From NCBI RefSeq assembly GCF_017744095.1, contig NZ_JAGHQX010000007.1:62001-126000 (forward strand): 64,000 bases of DNA, read 5' to 3'. This document shows positions 28,778 to 37,607 of the stretch, in pieces. The notes beneath the pieces were generated by a model, which was not told the origin of the DNA, made no database searches, and saw nothing but the letters and a program-made list of their open reading frames with translations. Positions within the stretch are counted from its first letter, which is position 1. Each line of letters opens with the position of its first letter. The translations under genes and the position numbers were made by a program. This DNA is from Shimia sp. R10_1. GTDB taxonomy: Bacteria > Pseudomonadota > Alphaproteobacteria > Rhodobacterales > Rhodobacteraceae.

Positions 28778-30100
28778 ATGTCCAACACACTGTTCAGCAA
28801 TGGCATTCAAGCAGGGCGACTGACCTCTGCGGAACTGGCCGAAAATTTTGGGGATTTGCACCCCCGCTTTGATGATCACGAGGCACTTGTTGCCGCGGAT
28901 CGCTGTTACTTCTGTCACGATGCGCCCTGTATGACGGCCTGTCCGACAGACATCGACATTCCGTTGTTCATTCGCCAGATCGCCACCGGCACGCCGGAAG
29001 CGGCGGCCAAGACGATTTTGGATCAGAATATTCTAGGCGGCATGTGCGCGCGGGTGTGCCCGACAGAGACCCTGTGTGAGCAGGTTTGCGTGCGCGAGAC
29101 AGCGGAAGGCAATCCGGTGGAGATTGGCCGCTTGCAGCGTTACGCGACAGATGTGCTGGTGGATGCGGGTGTACATCCGTTTGAGCGCGCAGCCTCCACA
29201 GGCAAGAAAGTGGCGGTTGTGGGCGCGGGGCCTGCGGGCCTGTCGGCGGCGCATCGTTTGGCGATGCATGGTCATGACGTGACCGTTTATGATGCGCGCG
29301 CCAAGGCGGGTGGGCTGAATGAATTTGGCATCGCGGCCTATAAATCTGTCGACAGCTTTGCGGAGCGCGAGGTGGACTGGCTGCTGCAAATCGGTGGTAT
29401 CTCGATTGAGACCGGCAAGAAGCTGGGCGACGGGCTGTCGCTCGACGGTCTGAAGGCTGAGTTTGACGCGGTGTTCCTAGGCATTGGTCTGGGCGGTGTG
29501 AACGCGCTCGGTGTGGACGGCGAGAATAAGGACGGCGTGGAGGATGCGGTGGATTTCATCGCGGAGCTGCGTCAGGCCAAGGATCTCACCCAGTTGGAAA
29601 TCGGGCGTGATGTTGTGGTCATCGGTGGCGGTATGACCGCAGTTGATGCCGCGGTGCAAGCCAAGCTGCTGGGCGCGCTGAACGTGAGCCTTGTCTATCG
29701 CCGTGGCAAAGACCGGATGAATGCCTCAGAATTTGAGCAGGATCTGGCGGCCTCCAAAGGGGTGCGGATCATCACCAATGCGTCGCCCAAAGCGGTGATC
29801 GGCAATGGTGCGGTGCGCGAGATCGAGTTTGAGTACACCGATGATGATCTGAAGCCGACGGGGCAAAGTGTGCGTCTGGTGGCGGATCAGGTGTTTAAGG
29901 CGATTGGTCAGACGTTGGTGGGTGAAGGCTTGCCGGCGCTGGAATGGGGTAAGATCAAGGTTGATGAGACCGGACGGACCTCTGTGGAGGGCATCTGGGC
30001 CGGGGGCGATTGTGCCACGGGTGGCGATGATCTGACCGTAACCGCCGTTGCTGAGGGCCGTGATGCGGCCGAAGACATTCACGCCGCTCTGTCGGCGTAA
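28778..30100 (+). CDS. preT: Dihydropyrimidine dehydrogenase, NAD-dependent, subunit PreT
   Basis: The 440-residue flavoprotein subunit feeds electrons from NADH to PreA for reduction of uracil or thymine to the dihydro form, the first step of the reductive pyrimidine pathway. An N-terminal iron-sulfur domain has CYFCHDAPCMTACP and CARVCPTETLCEQVC. FAD binding uses VVGAGPAGLSAAHRLA and NAD binding VVIGGGMTAVDAAVQA. preA begins 17 bases downstream, giving a two-gene operon under a RutR-type box. Confidence 0.94.
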   Translation: MSNTLFSNGIQAGRLTSAELAENFGDLHPRFDDHEALVAADRCYFCHDAPCMTACPTDIDIPLFIRQIATGTPEAAAKTILDQNILGGMCARVCPTETLCEQVCVRETAEGNPVEIGRLQRYATDVLVDAGVHPFERAASTGKKVAVVGAGPAGLSAAHRLAMHGHDVTVYDARAKAGGLNEFGIAAYKSVDSFAEREVDWLLQIGGISIETGKKLGDGLSLDGLKAEFDAVFLGIGLGGVNALGVDGENKDGVEDAVDFIAELRQAKDLTQLEIGRDVVVIGGGMTAVDAAVQAKLLGALNVSLVYRRGKDRMNASEFEQDLAASKGVRIITNASPKAVIGNGAVREIEFEYTDDDLKPTGQSVRLVADQVFKAIGQTLVGEGLPALEWGKIKVDETGRTSVEGIWAGGDCATGGDDLTVTAVAEGRDAAEDIHAALSA

Positions 30101-30117
30101 GGTAGGAGATAAGCGAT

Positions 30118-31422
30118 ATGGCCAATCTCGAAAGTGATTTTGTCGGGATCAAATCCCCCAACCCGTTCTGGCTCGCCTCTGCGCCGCCAACGGATAAGGA
30201 ATACAACGTGCGCCGCGCCTTTGACGCGGGCTGGGGTGGCGTTGTCTGGAAGACGCTTGGGGCGGAAGGTCCGCCCGTCGTCAATGTGAACGGCCCGCGC
30301 TATGGCGCGATCCACGGTGCGGATCGGCGCCTGCTGGGGCTCAACAACATCGAGCTGATCACCGACCGTCCGCTGGAGGTGAACCTGGAGGAAATGGCGC
30401 GGGTGAAGCGGGATTATCCTGATCACGCGCTGATCGCCTCGGTCATGGTGCCCTGTGAGGAAGATGCGTGGAAGCGCATTCTGCCGATGATCGCGGAAAC
30501 CGGCTGTGACGGGTTTGAGCTGAACTTTGGCTGCCCGCATGGCATGGCGGAACGCGGCATGGGTTCCGCTGTGGGGCAGGTGCCGGACTATATCGAAATG
30601 GTCTCGCGCTGGTGTAAAGAGGCCACCGACCTGCCGGTGATTGTGAAGCTGACGCCCAATATCACCAATATTCTGTATCCCGCCGAAGCCGCGCTGCGCG
30701 GTGGGGCGGATGCGGTGAGTCTGATCAACACGATCAACTCGATCACCTCGGTGAACCTAGATGCGATGAGCCCGGAGCCGATGATTGATGGCAAAGGCAC
30801 GCATGGCGGCTATTGCGGCCCGGCGGTAAAGCCGATTGCGCTTAACATGGTGGCAGAGATCGCGCGTAACCCTGAAACCGCGCGCCTGCCGATTTCCGGC
30901 ATTGGTGGCGTGACCACCTGGCGCGATGCGGCGGAGTTCATGGCGCTGGGGGCGGGCAACGTGCAGGTCTGTACGGCGGCGATGACCTATGGTTTCAAGA
31001 TCGTTCAAGAGATGATCTCTGGTCTGTCCCAATGGATGGATGAGAAGGGCTATACCTCCACCGCGGATTTTGTCGGCATGGCGACGCCCAATGTCACCGA
31101 CTGGCAGTATCTGAACCTCAATCACGTCACCAAAGCGGTGATCAATCAGGACGATTGTATCAAGTGCGGGCGCTGCTATGCGGCCTGTGAAGACACCAGC
31201 CACCAGGCGATCGAGATGTCTGAGGACCGTGTGTTCACCGTGAAGGATGATGAATGCGTGGCCTGTAACCTGTGTGTCAACGTGTGTCCGGTGGAGAACT
31301 GTATCACCATGCGCACGCTGGATGTGGGTGAGATGGATGAGCGCACCGGGACGCCGGTTGCTGCCGAATATGGTAACTGGACCGCGCATCCCAACAATCC
31401 CGCGGCGACAGCTGCAGAGTAA
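30118..31422 (+). CDS. preA: Dihydropyrimidine dehydrogenase, NAD-dependent, subunit PreA
   Basis: The 434-residue catalytic subunit has an FMN-binding TIM barrel of the dihydroorotate dehydrogenase family (ELNFGCPHGMAERGMG, IVKLTPNIT, ISGIGGV) and a C-terminal ferredoxin domain with two 4Fe-4S motifs (CIKCGRCYAAC and CVACNLCVNVCP). It reduces uracil and thymine together with PreT. The order preT-preA and the short spacing support co-expression; a strong terminator follows. Confidence 0.95.
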   Translation: MANLESDFVGIKSPNPFWLASAPPTDKEYNVRRAFDAGWGGVVWKTLGAEGPPVVNVNGPRYGAIHGADRRLLGLNNIELITDRPLEVNLEEMARVKRDYPDHALIASVMVPCEEDAWKRILPMIAETGCDGFELNFGCPHGMAERGMGSAVGQVPDYIEMVSRWCKEATDLPVIVKLTPNITNILYPAEAALRGGADAVSLINTINSITSVNLDAMSPEPMIDGKGTHGGYCGPAVKPIALNMVAEIARNPETARLPISGIGGVTTWRDAAEFMALGAGNVQVCTAAMTYGFKIVQEMISGLSQWMDEKGYTSTADFVGMATPNVTDWQYLNLNHVTKAVINQDDCIKCGRCYAACEDTSHQAIEMSEDRVFTVKDDECVACNLCVNVCPVENCITMRTLDVGEMDERTGTPVAAEYGNWTAHPNNPAATAAE

Positions 31423-31439
31423 GTCGTCGCAAGACGCAG

Positions 31440-31477
31440 ATGCGCCGCTGCTGGGGATGGCAGCGGCGCATTTTTTT
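31440..31477 (+). terminator. Terminator of the preTA operon
   Basis: ATGCGCCGCTGC pairs perfectly with GCAGCGGCGCAT (12 bp), followed by a run of seven T. It lies 18 bases after the preA stop. Confidence 0.95.
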
Positions 31478-31508
31478 GACGAAGCACAAGTGTGTTGGTG
31501 ACGTGGGC

Positions 31509-32138
31509 TCAGACGGTGAGCAGCTTGCGGTACATTTGTTCCAGATAGGTTTCGGCCCCATCCAGCACATCGGTTTCATCCGCTGTAAGCACGCGAACCT
31601 GCGCATCAAAATCGGCGTAGTGCTGGGTTGTGGCCCAGATGGAAAACAGCAGATGACGTGGTTCAACCGGGGCAATGCGCCCCTCTCTGACCCAGCGGTT
31701 GATCAGGGTGACTTTGCGATCAAACAACGGCTTTAGCCCGGTTTCCAGATGCGGGGCCATGCGCGGCGCGCCTTGCACGATCTCATTGGCAAACAGCCGG
31801 CTTTCGCGGGGGAACTGCCGGCTCATTTCCAGTTTGCGGTGCACGTATCCCAAGAGTTCCTCAAGCGGTTCCCCCTCGGCGTCCAAGCCTTCTAGCGGGT
31901 CCAGCCAGGTTTCCATCAACTGGTTGAGGAGCGTGACGTGAATGTCTTCTTTGCCACTGAAGTAATAGAGGATGTTGGGTTTTGACAGACCGGCCTGCTC
32001 GGCGATCAAGTCGAGTGTCGCCCCCCGGTAGCCATGCGCTGAAAACACCTCGAGCGCCGCATCAAGGATGCGTTTGCGATTGCGCTGTTGAATGCGGCTG
32101 GGTTTGCGGGTTGGGGCCTCAGGCATATTGTTTTCCAT
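31509..32138 (-). CDS. rutR: RutR-like TetR-family regulator (copy 1)
   Basis: A 209-residue TetR regulator. The N-terminal helix-turn-helix spans residues about 18-63 (AALEVFSAHGYRGATLDLIA, then GLSKPNILYYF). The C-terminal domain is of the YcdC/RutR type, with SRLFANEIVQGAP, AGRIAPVEPRHLL-like VREGRIAPVEPRHLLF and WATTQHYADF. RutR senses uracil and thymine and represses pyrimidine catabolism genes. Of the two copies here, this one resembles E. coli RutR more in the ligand domain. It is convergent with preTA and lies 71 bp downstream of the second copy on the same strand. Confidence 0.85.
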   Translation of the reverse strand: MENNMPEAPTRKPSRIQQRNRKRILDAALEVFSAHGYRGATLDLIAEQAGLSKPNILYYFSGKEDIHVTLLNQLMETWLDPLEGLDAEGEPLEELLGYVHRKLEMSRQFPRESRLFANEIVQGAPRMAPHLETGLKPLFDRKVTLINRWVREGRIAPVEPRHLLFSIWATTQHYADFDAQVRVLTADETDVLDGAETYLEQMYRKLLTV

Positions 32139-32209
32139 AGCTCGGTCACATTTAGGCTAATGGAGCGCGCTGGCGCGGTCCATAGGGCAATAACGTGCGC
32201 GCCTTATGC

Positions 32210-32845
32210 TCAGCTTAGTGCGCCGATGCCACGCAGAATGATGGATTTGATATTGTTTTTCGCCTCGTCCCATTGCGCATCTGACAGCGGTGCACCGTGG
32301 TTGAGGGTTTCGATCTGATGGCCAAAATCGGCATAATGCTGCGTGGTCGCCCAGAGCATATAGAGCAAATGCCGGGGATCGATGGGCTGCATGCGCCCTT
32401 CGGCAATCCAGCGTTCGATCACTTTGATTCTGCCGTTTGTCCATTCTGTCAGTGTGGTTTCGAGATAATCCTGAATAACAGGCGCCCCGTGCATCACTTC
32501 GCTGGCCCAGACTTTTGAGCCATCCGGATGGCGGCGGGAGATCTCCATTTTGGCATCAATGTAGGCGCCGATGCCATCTTCGGGGCCTTCGGCGTTGTCA
32601 AAGGTGTCAGCGGCTTGAAGCCAGATCTCAAAGATATTCTGCACCACCTGTCGATAGAGTAACTCTTTGGTAGGAAAGTAATAATGCAGGTTTGCCTTGG
32701 GCAACCCGGCCACATCGGCAATGAGCTGCATGGTAGCGCCGCCAAAACCGGCCTCCGCGAACACTTTTTCCGCTGCTGATAAAATCAGCGTTTCTGCCTC
32801 TTTGCGGCGCAGTTTTTTGCTGTTTGAGGGGCGTGTCGTGGACAT
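32210..32845 (-). CDS. RutR-like TetR-family regulator (copy 2)
   Basis: A 211-residue TetR regulator, paralogous to the gene downstream. The DNA-binding domain covers residues about 15-60 (GFGGATMQLIADVAGLPKAN) and the C-terminal domain shares SKVWASEVMHGAP and LWATTQHYADF with RutR. I start it at 32845 (MSTTRPSNSKK); the longer frame would run into the operator region. It is divergent from the pyrimidine hydrolase operon, and two RutR-type boxes lie in the shared promoter, so it probably represses itself and that operon, with a pyrimidine or its breakdown product as inducer. Confidence 0.87.
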   Translation of the reverse strand: MSTTRPSNSKKLRRKEAETLILSAAEKVFAEAGFGGATMQLIADVAGLPKANLHYYFPTKELLYRQVVQNIFEIWLQAADTFDNAEGPEDGIGAYIDAKMEISRRHPDGSKVWASEVMHGAPVIQDYLETTLTEWTNGRIKVIERWIAEGRMQPIDPRHLLYMLWATTQHYADFGHQIETLNHGAPLSDAQWDEAKNNIKSIILRGIGALS

Positions 32846-32867
32846 GAATGGGGCCTTGAGAATTTTC

Positions 32868-32883
32868 TTGACCGAATGGTCAG
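32868..32883. promoter_or_regulatory. RutR-type operator, box 1 of the divergent promoter
   Basis: TTGACCGAATGGTCAG, an inverted repeat with TTGACC and GGTCA half-sites. It is close to the copy 2 regulator start (23 bases) and 33 bases from box 2, about three DNA turns. Confidence 0.72.
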
Positions 32884-32900
32884 GCTGTGTTGCTCTGAAA

Positions 32901-32916
32901 TTGACCATACGGTCAG
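32901..32916. promoter_or_regulatory. RutR-type operator, box 2 of the divergent promoter
   Basis: TTGACCATACGGTCAG, the same half-site design as box 1. It lies 83 bases upstream of the hydrolase start. Together with box 1 it could allow cooperative binding that controls both directions. Confidence 0.72.
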
Positions 32917-32998
32917 GATGACCGTGAAAGCAAGAGCCCCGCCAGCGAGGAACCGACTTAAAAAGTCAGGAATCCAGGCCAAACTAGGGAGTGAAGTC

Positions 32999-34249
32999 AT
33001 GGGTGCACCCGGAGAAAATCTGAAGGTGAATGGCGACCGACTGTGGGACAGTCTGATGGAAATGGCCAAAATCGGCCCCGGCGTGGCAGGCGGCAACAAT
33101 CGTCAGACGCTGACCGATGAGGACGCTGAGGGGCGCGCGCTGTTTCAGACCTGGTGTGAGGAAGTGGGCTGCACCATGGGGCTCGATACCATGGGCAATA
33201 TGTTTGCCACCTATCCCGGCACGGATCCTGACGCCTTGCCAGTGTATATGGGCAGCCATTTGGACACCCAGCCGACGGGCGGGAAGTATGACGGGGTGCT
33301 TGGGGTTTTGGGTGGTCTGGAAGTGCTGCGTAGCATCAAGGATCTGGGCATCAAAACCAAACACCCGATTGTTGTGACCAATTGGACCAATGAGGAAGGC
33401 ACGCGGTACGCCCCGGCGATGCTGTCCTCTGGTGTGTTTGCGGGCGTTCACTCGCAGGATTGGGCCTACGACCGCGAAGATGCGGAAGGCAAAAAATTCG
33501 GTGACGAGCTGGCGCGGATCGGCTGGCGTGGCGATGAGGACGTGGGCGCGCGCAAGATGCACGCGATGTTTGAGCTGCACATTGAGCAGGGGCCCATTCT
33601 GGAAGCAGAAGGCAAGGACATTGGCGTTGTCACCCATGGGCAGGGCCTGAGCTGGACGCAGGTCACGATTGAGGGCAAGGATGCCCATACCGGATCGACG
33701 CCGATGCCGATGCGCAAGAATGCGGGCCTTGGCATGGCGCGGATTTTGGACAAGGTGGATGAGATCGCCTATTCCCATGCGCCCCATGCGGTGGGCGCGG
33801 CAGGCCATATTGATGTGTATCCGAACTCGCGCAATGTGATCCCCGGCAAGGTGGTCTTTACCGTCGATTTCCGCAGCCCGGAGCTGTCGGTGATTGAGGA
33901 CATGGAAGCCCGCCTCAAGGTCGAGGGCCAGAAGATCGCTGACGACATGGGCCTCACGATTTCCTTTGAGAAGGTGGGCGGATTTGATCCGGTGAAATTT
34001 GATGAAGGCTGCGTGACGGCCGTGCGCAATGCGGCGGAGCGTCTGGGCTATAGTCACACCAATATCATCTCAGGTGCAGGCCATGATGCCTGCTGGATCA
34101 ATCAAGTGGCGCCGACCGCGATGATCATGTGTCCCTGTGTGGACGGGCTTTCGCACAATGAGGCGGAAGAGATTTCCAAAGAGTGGGCGGCGGCAGGCAC
34201 TGATGTGCTTTTGCATGCGGTGCTCGAGACGGCTGAGATCGTCGAATAA
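32999..34249 (+). CDS. M20-family Zn hydrolase: N-carbamoyl-beta-alanine (ureidopropionase-type) amidohydrolase
   Basis: A 416-residue member of the M20/M28 metallopeptidase fold, in the branch with beta-ureidopropionase, hydantoinase-associated carbamoylase and allantoate amidohydrolase. Metal ligands are visible: GSHLDTQPTGGKYDG (His and Asp), NEEGTRYAP, ELHIEQGPILE and AGHDACWINQ..LSHNEAEE. In this gene context the likely reaction is the third step of reductive pyrimidine breakdown, releasing beta-alanine, CO2 and ammonia. I start at 32999 with an AGGGAG ribosome binding site; frame upstream overlaps the operators. Confidence 0.88.
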   Translation: MGAPGENLKVNGDRLWDSLMEMAKIGPGVAGGNNRQTLTDEDAEGRALFQTWCEEVGCTMGLDTMGNMFATYPGTDPDALPVYMGSHLDTQPTGGKYDGVLGVLGGLEVLRSIKDLGIKTKHPIVVTNWTNEEGTRYAPAMLSSGVFAGVHSQDWAYDREDAEGKKFGDELARIGWRGDEDVGARKMHAMFELHIEQGPILEAEGKDIGVVTHGQGLSWTQVTIEGKDAHTGSTPMPMRKNAGLGMARILDKVDEIAYSHAPHAVGAAGHIDVYPNSRNVIPGKVVFTVDFRSPELSVIEDMEARLKVEGQKIADDMGLTISFEKVGGFDPVKFDEGCVTAVRNAAERLGYSHTNIISGAGHDACWINQVAPTAMIMCPCVDGLSHNEAEEISKEWAAAGTDVLLHAVLETAEIVE

Positions 34250-34257
34250 TTTAGCGA

Positions 34258-34276
34258 CCGGGAGCGTGGCTCCCGG
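34258..34276 (+). other. Hairpin between hydrolase and dihydropyrimidinase genes
   Basis: CCGGGAGC-GTG-GCTCCCGG, an 8-bp stem with a 3-base loop, 9 bases after the hydrolase stop. There is no T-run, so it may stabilise the upstream mRNA or tune expression inside the operon rather than terminate it. Confidence 0.5.
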
Positions 34277-34355
34277 ACCCCGGTACACTTTCCAGAAAGA
34301 GAAAGCGGGGCGCAGACATAGCGCCAATGGCGCAGCATATTCAGGGAGTGAAGAT

Positions 34356-35813
34356 ATGGCGACGAAAGTCATTAAAAACGGCACCGTTGTGACGGCGGAT
34401 CTGTCTTATGAGGCGGATGTGCTGATTGAGAACGGTCAAATCATCGAGATTGGTAAGGGCCTCAAAGGCGACGAAGAGCTGGACGCGACCGGCTGTTACG
34501 TGATGCCGGGCGGGATTGACCCGCATGTGCATTTGGAAATGCCGTTTATGGGCACCTATTCCAGCGATGATTTTGAGAGCGGCACGCGGGCGGGTCTGGC
34601 GGGCGGCACCACCATGGTGGTGGATTTCTGTCTGCCAAACCAAGGCGAGAGCCTGCTGGATGCGATCAAGCGCTGGGACAACAAATCCACGCGTGCGAAC
34701 TGTGACTACTCTTTCCACATGGCGGTGACCTGGTGGGGGGAGCAGGTTTTCAACGATATGAAGACCGTGATCGAGCAGCGCGGTATCAACACGTTTAAGC
34801 ACTTCCTCGCCTATAAGGGCGCGTTGATGGTGAATGATGATGAGCTGTTTGCCTCTTTCAACCGTCTTGCGGAGCTGGGCGGGATTGCCATGGTGCATGC
34901 TGAAAACGGCGATGTGGTGGCAGAGATGACCGCCAAATTGCTGGCTGAAGGCAATGTGGGGCCGGAAGGCCATGCCTATTCGCGGCCCACGCAGGTGGAA
35001 GGTGAAGCCACCAACCGCGCGATCATGATTGCCGATATGGCCGGTGTGCCGCTTTATGTGGTGCACACTTCCTGTGAAGAGGCGCATGAGGCGATCCGGC
35101 GTGCGCGGATGCAGGGCAAGCGCGTTTGGGGCGAGCCGCTCATTCAGCACCTGACGCTGGATGAGAGCGAATATTTCAACCCGGATTGGGATCACGCCGC
35201 ACGTCGGGTGATGAGCCCGCCGTTTCGCAACCAAAAACATCAGGACAGCCTGTGGGCCGGTCTCCAATCGGGCAGCCTGAGTGTGGTGGCAACAGACCAT
35301 TGCGCCTTCACCACTGAGCAGAAACGCTATGGGGTGGGCGATTTCTCCAAGATCCCCAATGGCACCGGCGGGCTTGAGGACCGGATGCCGATGCTCTGGA
35401 CACATGGCGTGGAAACCGGCCGTCTGACGCCCAATGAGTTTGTCGCCGTGACCTCCACCAATATTGCCAAGATCCTGAACTGTTATCCCAAGAAAGGCGC
35501 GGTTCTGGTGGGGGCGGATGCGGACCTTGTGGTCTGGGATCCGGCCAAGACCAAGACGATTTCCGCAGGCAGCCAGCAGAGCGCGATCGACTACAACGTC
35601 TTTGAAGGGCAAGAGGTCAAAGGCCTGCCGCGCTTTACCCTGACACGGGGCCATGTGGCGGTGCATGACGGCGAGATCCGCACGCAGGAAGGCCACGGCA
35701 AGTTTGTGGAGCGTGAGGCCAACACCACGGTCAACAAGGCGCTGAGCACCTGGAAAGAGCTGACCTCGCCGCAGCCTGTGCAGCGCAGCGGCATTCCGGC
35801 CACGGGTGTGTAA
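34356..35813 (+). CDS. hydA: Dihydropyrimidinase
   Basis: A 485-residue cyclic amidohydrolase that opens dihydrouracil/dihydrothymine to the N-carbamoyl-beta-amino acid, the second step of the pathway. Features: metal motif GGIDPHVHLEMPFMG, the carboxylated Lys region FLAYKGALMV, VHAENGD, VVHTSCEEAHE and TDHCAFTTEQK. The start at 34356 follows a CAGGGAG ribosome binding site; upstream frame is a shadow of the hydrolase gene. It lies 106 bases after the hydrolase gene in the same operon. Confidence 0.94.
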   Translation: MATKVIKNGTVVTADLSYEADVLIENGQIIEIGKGLKGDEELDATGCYVMPGGIDPHVHLEMPFMGTYSSDDFESGTRAGLAGGTTMVVDFCLPNQGESLLDAIKRWDNKSTRANCDYSFHMAVTWWGEQVFNDMKTVIEQRGINTFKHFLAYKGALMVNDDELFASFNRLAELGGIAMVHAENGDVVAEMTAKLLAEGNVGPEGHAYSRPTQVEGEATNRAIMIADMAGVPLYVVHTSCEEAHEAIRRARMQGKRVWGEPLIQHLTLDESEYFNPDWDHAARRVMSPPFRNQKHQDSLWAGLQSGSLSVVATDHCAFTTEQKRYGVGDFSKIPNGTGGLEDRMPMLWTHGVETGRLTPNEFVAVTSTNIAKILNCYPKKGAVLVGADADLVVWDPAKTKTISAGSQQSAIDYNVFEGQEVKGLPRFTLTRGHVAVHDGEIRTQEGHGKFVEREANTTVNKALSTWKELTSPQPVQRSGIPATGV

Positions 35814-35825
35814 GGTAACTTATCT

Positions 35826-36305
35826 GTGGGTCACAACGATTTTCATAACAAGTTTGGGCGGCTCTTTGGGCCGGTGTTCGGTGTGACCTATGGCGTAACC
35901 GCCATAGCGTTTCCGTTTCTCATTTTGGGTCACGGCGGCACGACAGCAGCAAACATCGAAGGATCCGGGTTTTCATTCTTGGTCGTGCTCATCGCGATTG
36001 GGGTTGCACTCTCTTTGTTGCCCAAAGTGGCGATTATTGCCGCGCCAGTCTTTGTAATGGTGTCGTGGTTTGTGGATCGTGTAGCGCCATCCTTTCTAGC
36101 GTTTTTGCTGGGATGTGGAGGGGCTGCGTTCTGTGCGGGGTTTGTCGCACTTGGGACAAATGTGGATGTGTTTCCACCGAGCGCGCGCTGGCTGCCTGAC
36201 AGTTTTTCTTTCGCTGCGTTCTTAGGCCAGGCGGCTGCAGTCATTGCGGTTTTGGTCTCGGCGGTAATGTGGATGGTAAAGGGAGCGAGTTCGGATGTGC
36301 CGTGA
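35826..36305 (+). CDS. Membrane protein of unknown function in the pyrimidine operon
   Basis: A 159-residue protein with four predicted helices (residues about 15-37, 49-68, 72-105 and 128-150) and a GTG start 12 bases after the dihydropyrimidinase stop. I do not recognise the family. Placement suggests co-transcription with the pyrimidine genes, but it could also be independent, as it ends convergent with the cupin gene. Confidence 0.55.
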   Translation: MGHNDFHNKFGRLFGPVFGVTYGVTAIAFPFLILGHGGTTAANIEGSGFSFLVVLIAIGVALSLLPKVAIIAAPVFVMVSWFVDRVAPSFLAFLLGCGGAAFCAGFVALGTNVDVFPPSARWLPDSFSFAAFLGQAAAVIAVLVSAVMWMVKGASSDVP

Positions 36306-36354
36306 ATACCGTTTCAACCGGCAGCGTGCCGCCGATGAGAACGGAGTGCCAATG

Positions 36355-36771
36355 TCACTCTGGCACCAGATCCTCAAGCTCTGGCAGGAGGCGCACGCTT
36401 TCCTGTTCGTGCGGGTCGGTGCGCGCGATGATGGCGACAGCCTCCACCGTGCCGGTGTTGATCGGCAGGTGGGGCACGCCCGCAGGGATATAGACCAGAT
36501 CGCCCGGATCGGTTTCCATATAGTGCTCAAGCTTTTCGCCCCAATACATCGCGGCGGAGCCTTCCATCACATAGATCGCCGTTTCATGGCTTTCATGCAG
36601 ATGAGCTTTGGCGCGACCGCCGGGCGGGATGCGCAGGATGTGCATGCAGATGCCCTGAGCACCGGTGGTTTCGCGGGCAATGCCCTCAAAATAGCTGAAA
36701 CCCTGTTTGCCGGCATAAGTGCCGCCTGGGCGCAGCTTTTGGCATTTGGTGGGCATAGAAGAAGATGTCAT
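36355..36771 (-). CDS. Cupin-domain protein
   Basis: A 138-residue single-cupin protein. Motif 1 is GGRAKAHLHESHETAIYVME and motif 2 is PGDLVYIPAGVPHLPIN, with the His/His/Glu metal ligands in place. Cupins of this size are often metal-dependent isomerases or dioxygenases, or small-molecule sensors; the substrate is unknown. It is divergent from the ABC importer operon with only 32 bases between the starts, suggesting linked function in pyrimidine uptake or breakdown. It may act on a reactive intermediate such as malonic semialdehyde, but that is inference. Confidence 0.8.
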   Translation of the reverse strand: MTSSSMPTKCQKLRPGGTYAGKQGFSYFEGIARETTGAQGICMHILRIPPGGRAKAHLHESHETAIYVMEGSAAMYWGEKLEHYMETDPGDLVYIPAGVPHLPINTGTVEAVAIIARTDPHEQESVRLLPELEDLVPE

Positions 36772-36803
36772 GGGGGCGTGCTCCCGAAAAAGGCAATAAT
36801 GAT

Positions 36804-37607
36804 ATGACTATGACAGATGGGGAGAACGGTGTGTCAACCGTGATCAGCGCCAAGAACCTGAGCCTGACGTTTGAGACCAACGATGGTCCGGTGCATGCGC
36901 TTAAGGATGTGAACCTTGATATCAAGAAGGGGGATTTTGTCTCCTTCATCGGGCCTTCGGGCTGCGGGAAGACCACGTTTCTGCGCTGTATGGCTGATCT
37001 GGAACAGCCCACGGCGGGGGAGATTACCGTCAATGGGGTGAGCCCGGAGGAAGCGCGCAAGGCGCGGGCTTATGGTTATGTGTTCCAACATGCGGGGCTC
37101 TATCCGTGGCGCACGATTGGGGGCAACATTCGCCTGCCGCTGGAAATCATGGGGGTGAGCAAAGCCGAACAGGACAAATCTGTGAAAGAGGTGCTGGAGC
37201 TGGTGCATCTGGAGGGCTTTGAGAAGAAGTTCCCCTGGCAGCTTTCCGGCGGGATGCAGCAGCGGGCCTCCATTGCGCGGGCGCTGGCGTTTCACGCCGA
37301 TATCCTGTTGATGGATGAGCCGTTTGGCGCGCTGGATGAGATTGTGCGCGATCACCTCAATGAGCAGCTTTTGGAGCTTTGGGCGCGCACCAACAAGACC
37401 ATTGGTTTTGTGACGCACTCCATTCCCGAGGCGGTCTATCTGAGCACCAAGATTGTGGTGATGAGCCCGCGTCCGGGGCGCATTCATGATGTGATTGAGA
37501 GCACGCTGCCCAAAGAGCGGCCGCTCGACATTCGCGACAGCCCCGAATTCATCGAGATTTCCCATCGCGTGCGCGATGGCCTGCGGGCGGGGCATGAAAA
37601 TGACTGA
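36804..37607 (+). CDS. ABC transporter ATP-binding protein (NitT/TauT type), likely pyrimidine import
   Basis: A 267-residue ATPase with Walker A GPSGCGKTT, signature LSGGMQQRASIARAL and Walker B LLMDEPFGALDE, of the nitrate/sulfonate/hydroxymethylpyrimidine class. The start at 36804 is chosen because upstream codons overlap the divergent cupin start. It is followed by a GNAT gene, two permeases and a binding protein. Location inside a pyrimidine catabolism locus, together with the THI5-like binding protein, supports uptake of pyrimidines or precursors. Confidence 0.88.
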   Translation: MTMTDGENGVSTVISAKNLSLTFETNDGPVHALKDVNLDIKKGDFVSFIGPSGCGKTTFLRCMADLEQPTAGEITVNGVSPEEARKARAYGYVFQHAGLYPWRTIGGNIRLPLEIMGVSKAEQDKSVKEVLELVHLEGFEKKFPWQLSGGMQQRASIARALAFHADILLMDEPFGALDEIVRDHLNEQLLELWARTNKTIGFVTHSIPEAVYLSTKIVVMSPRPGRIHDVIESTLPKERPLDIRDSPEFIEISHRVRDGLRAGHEND

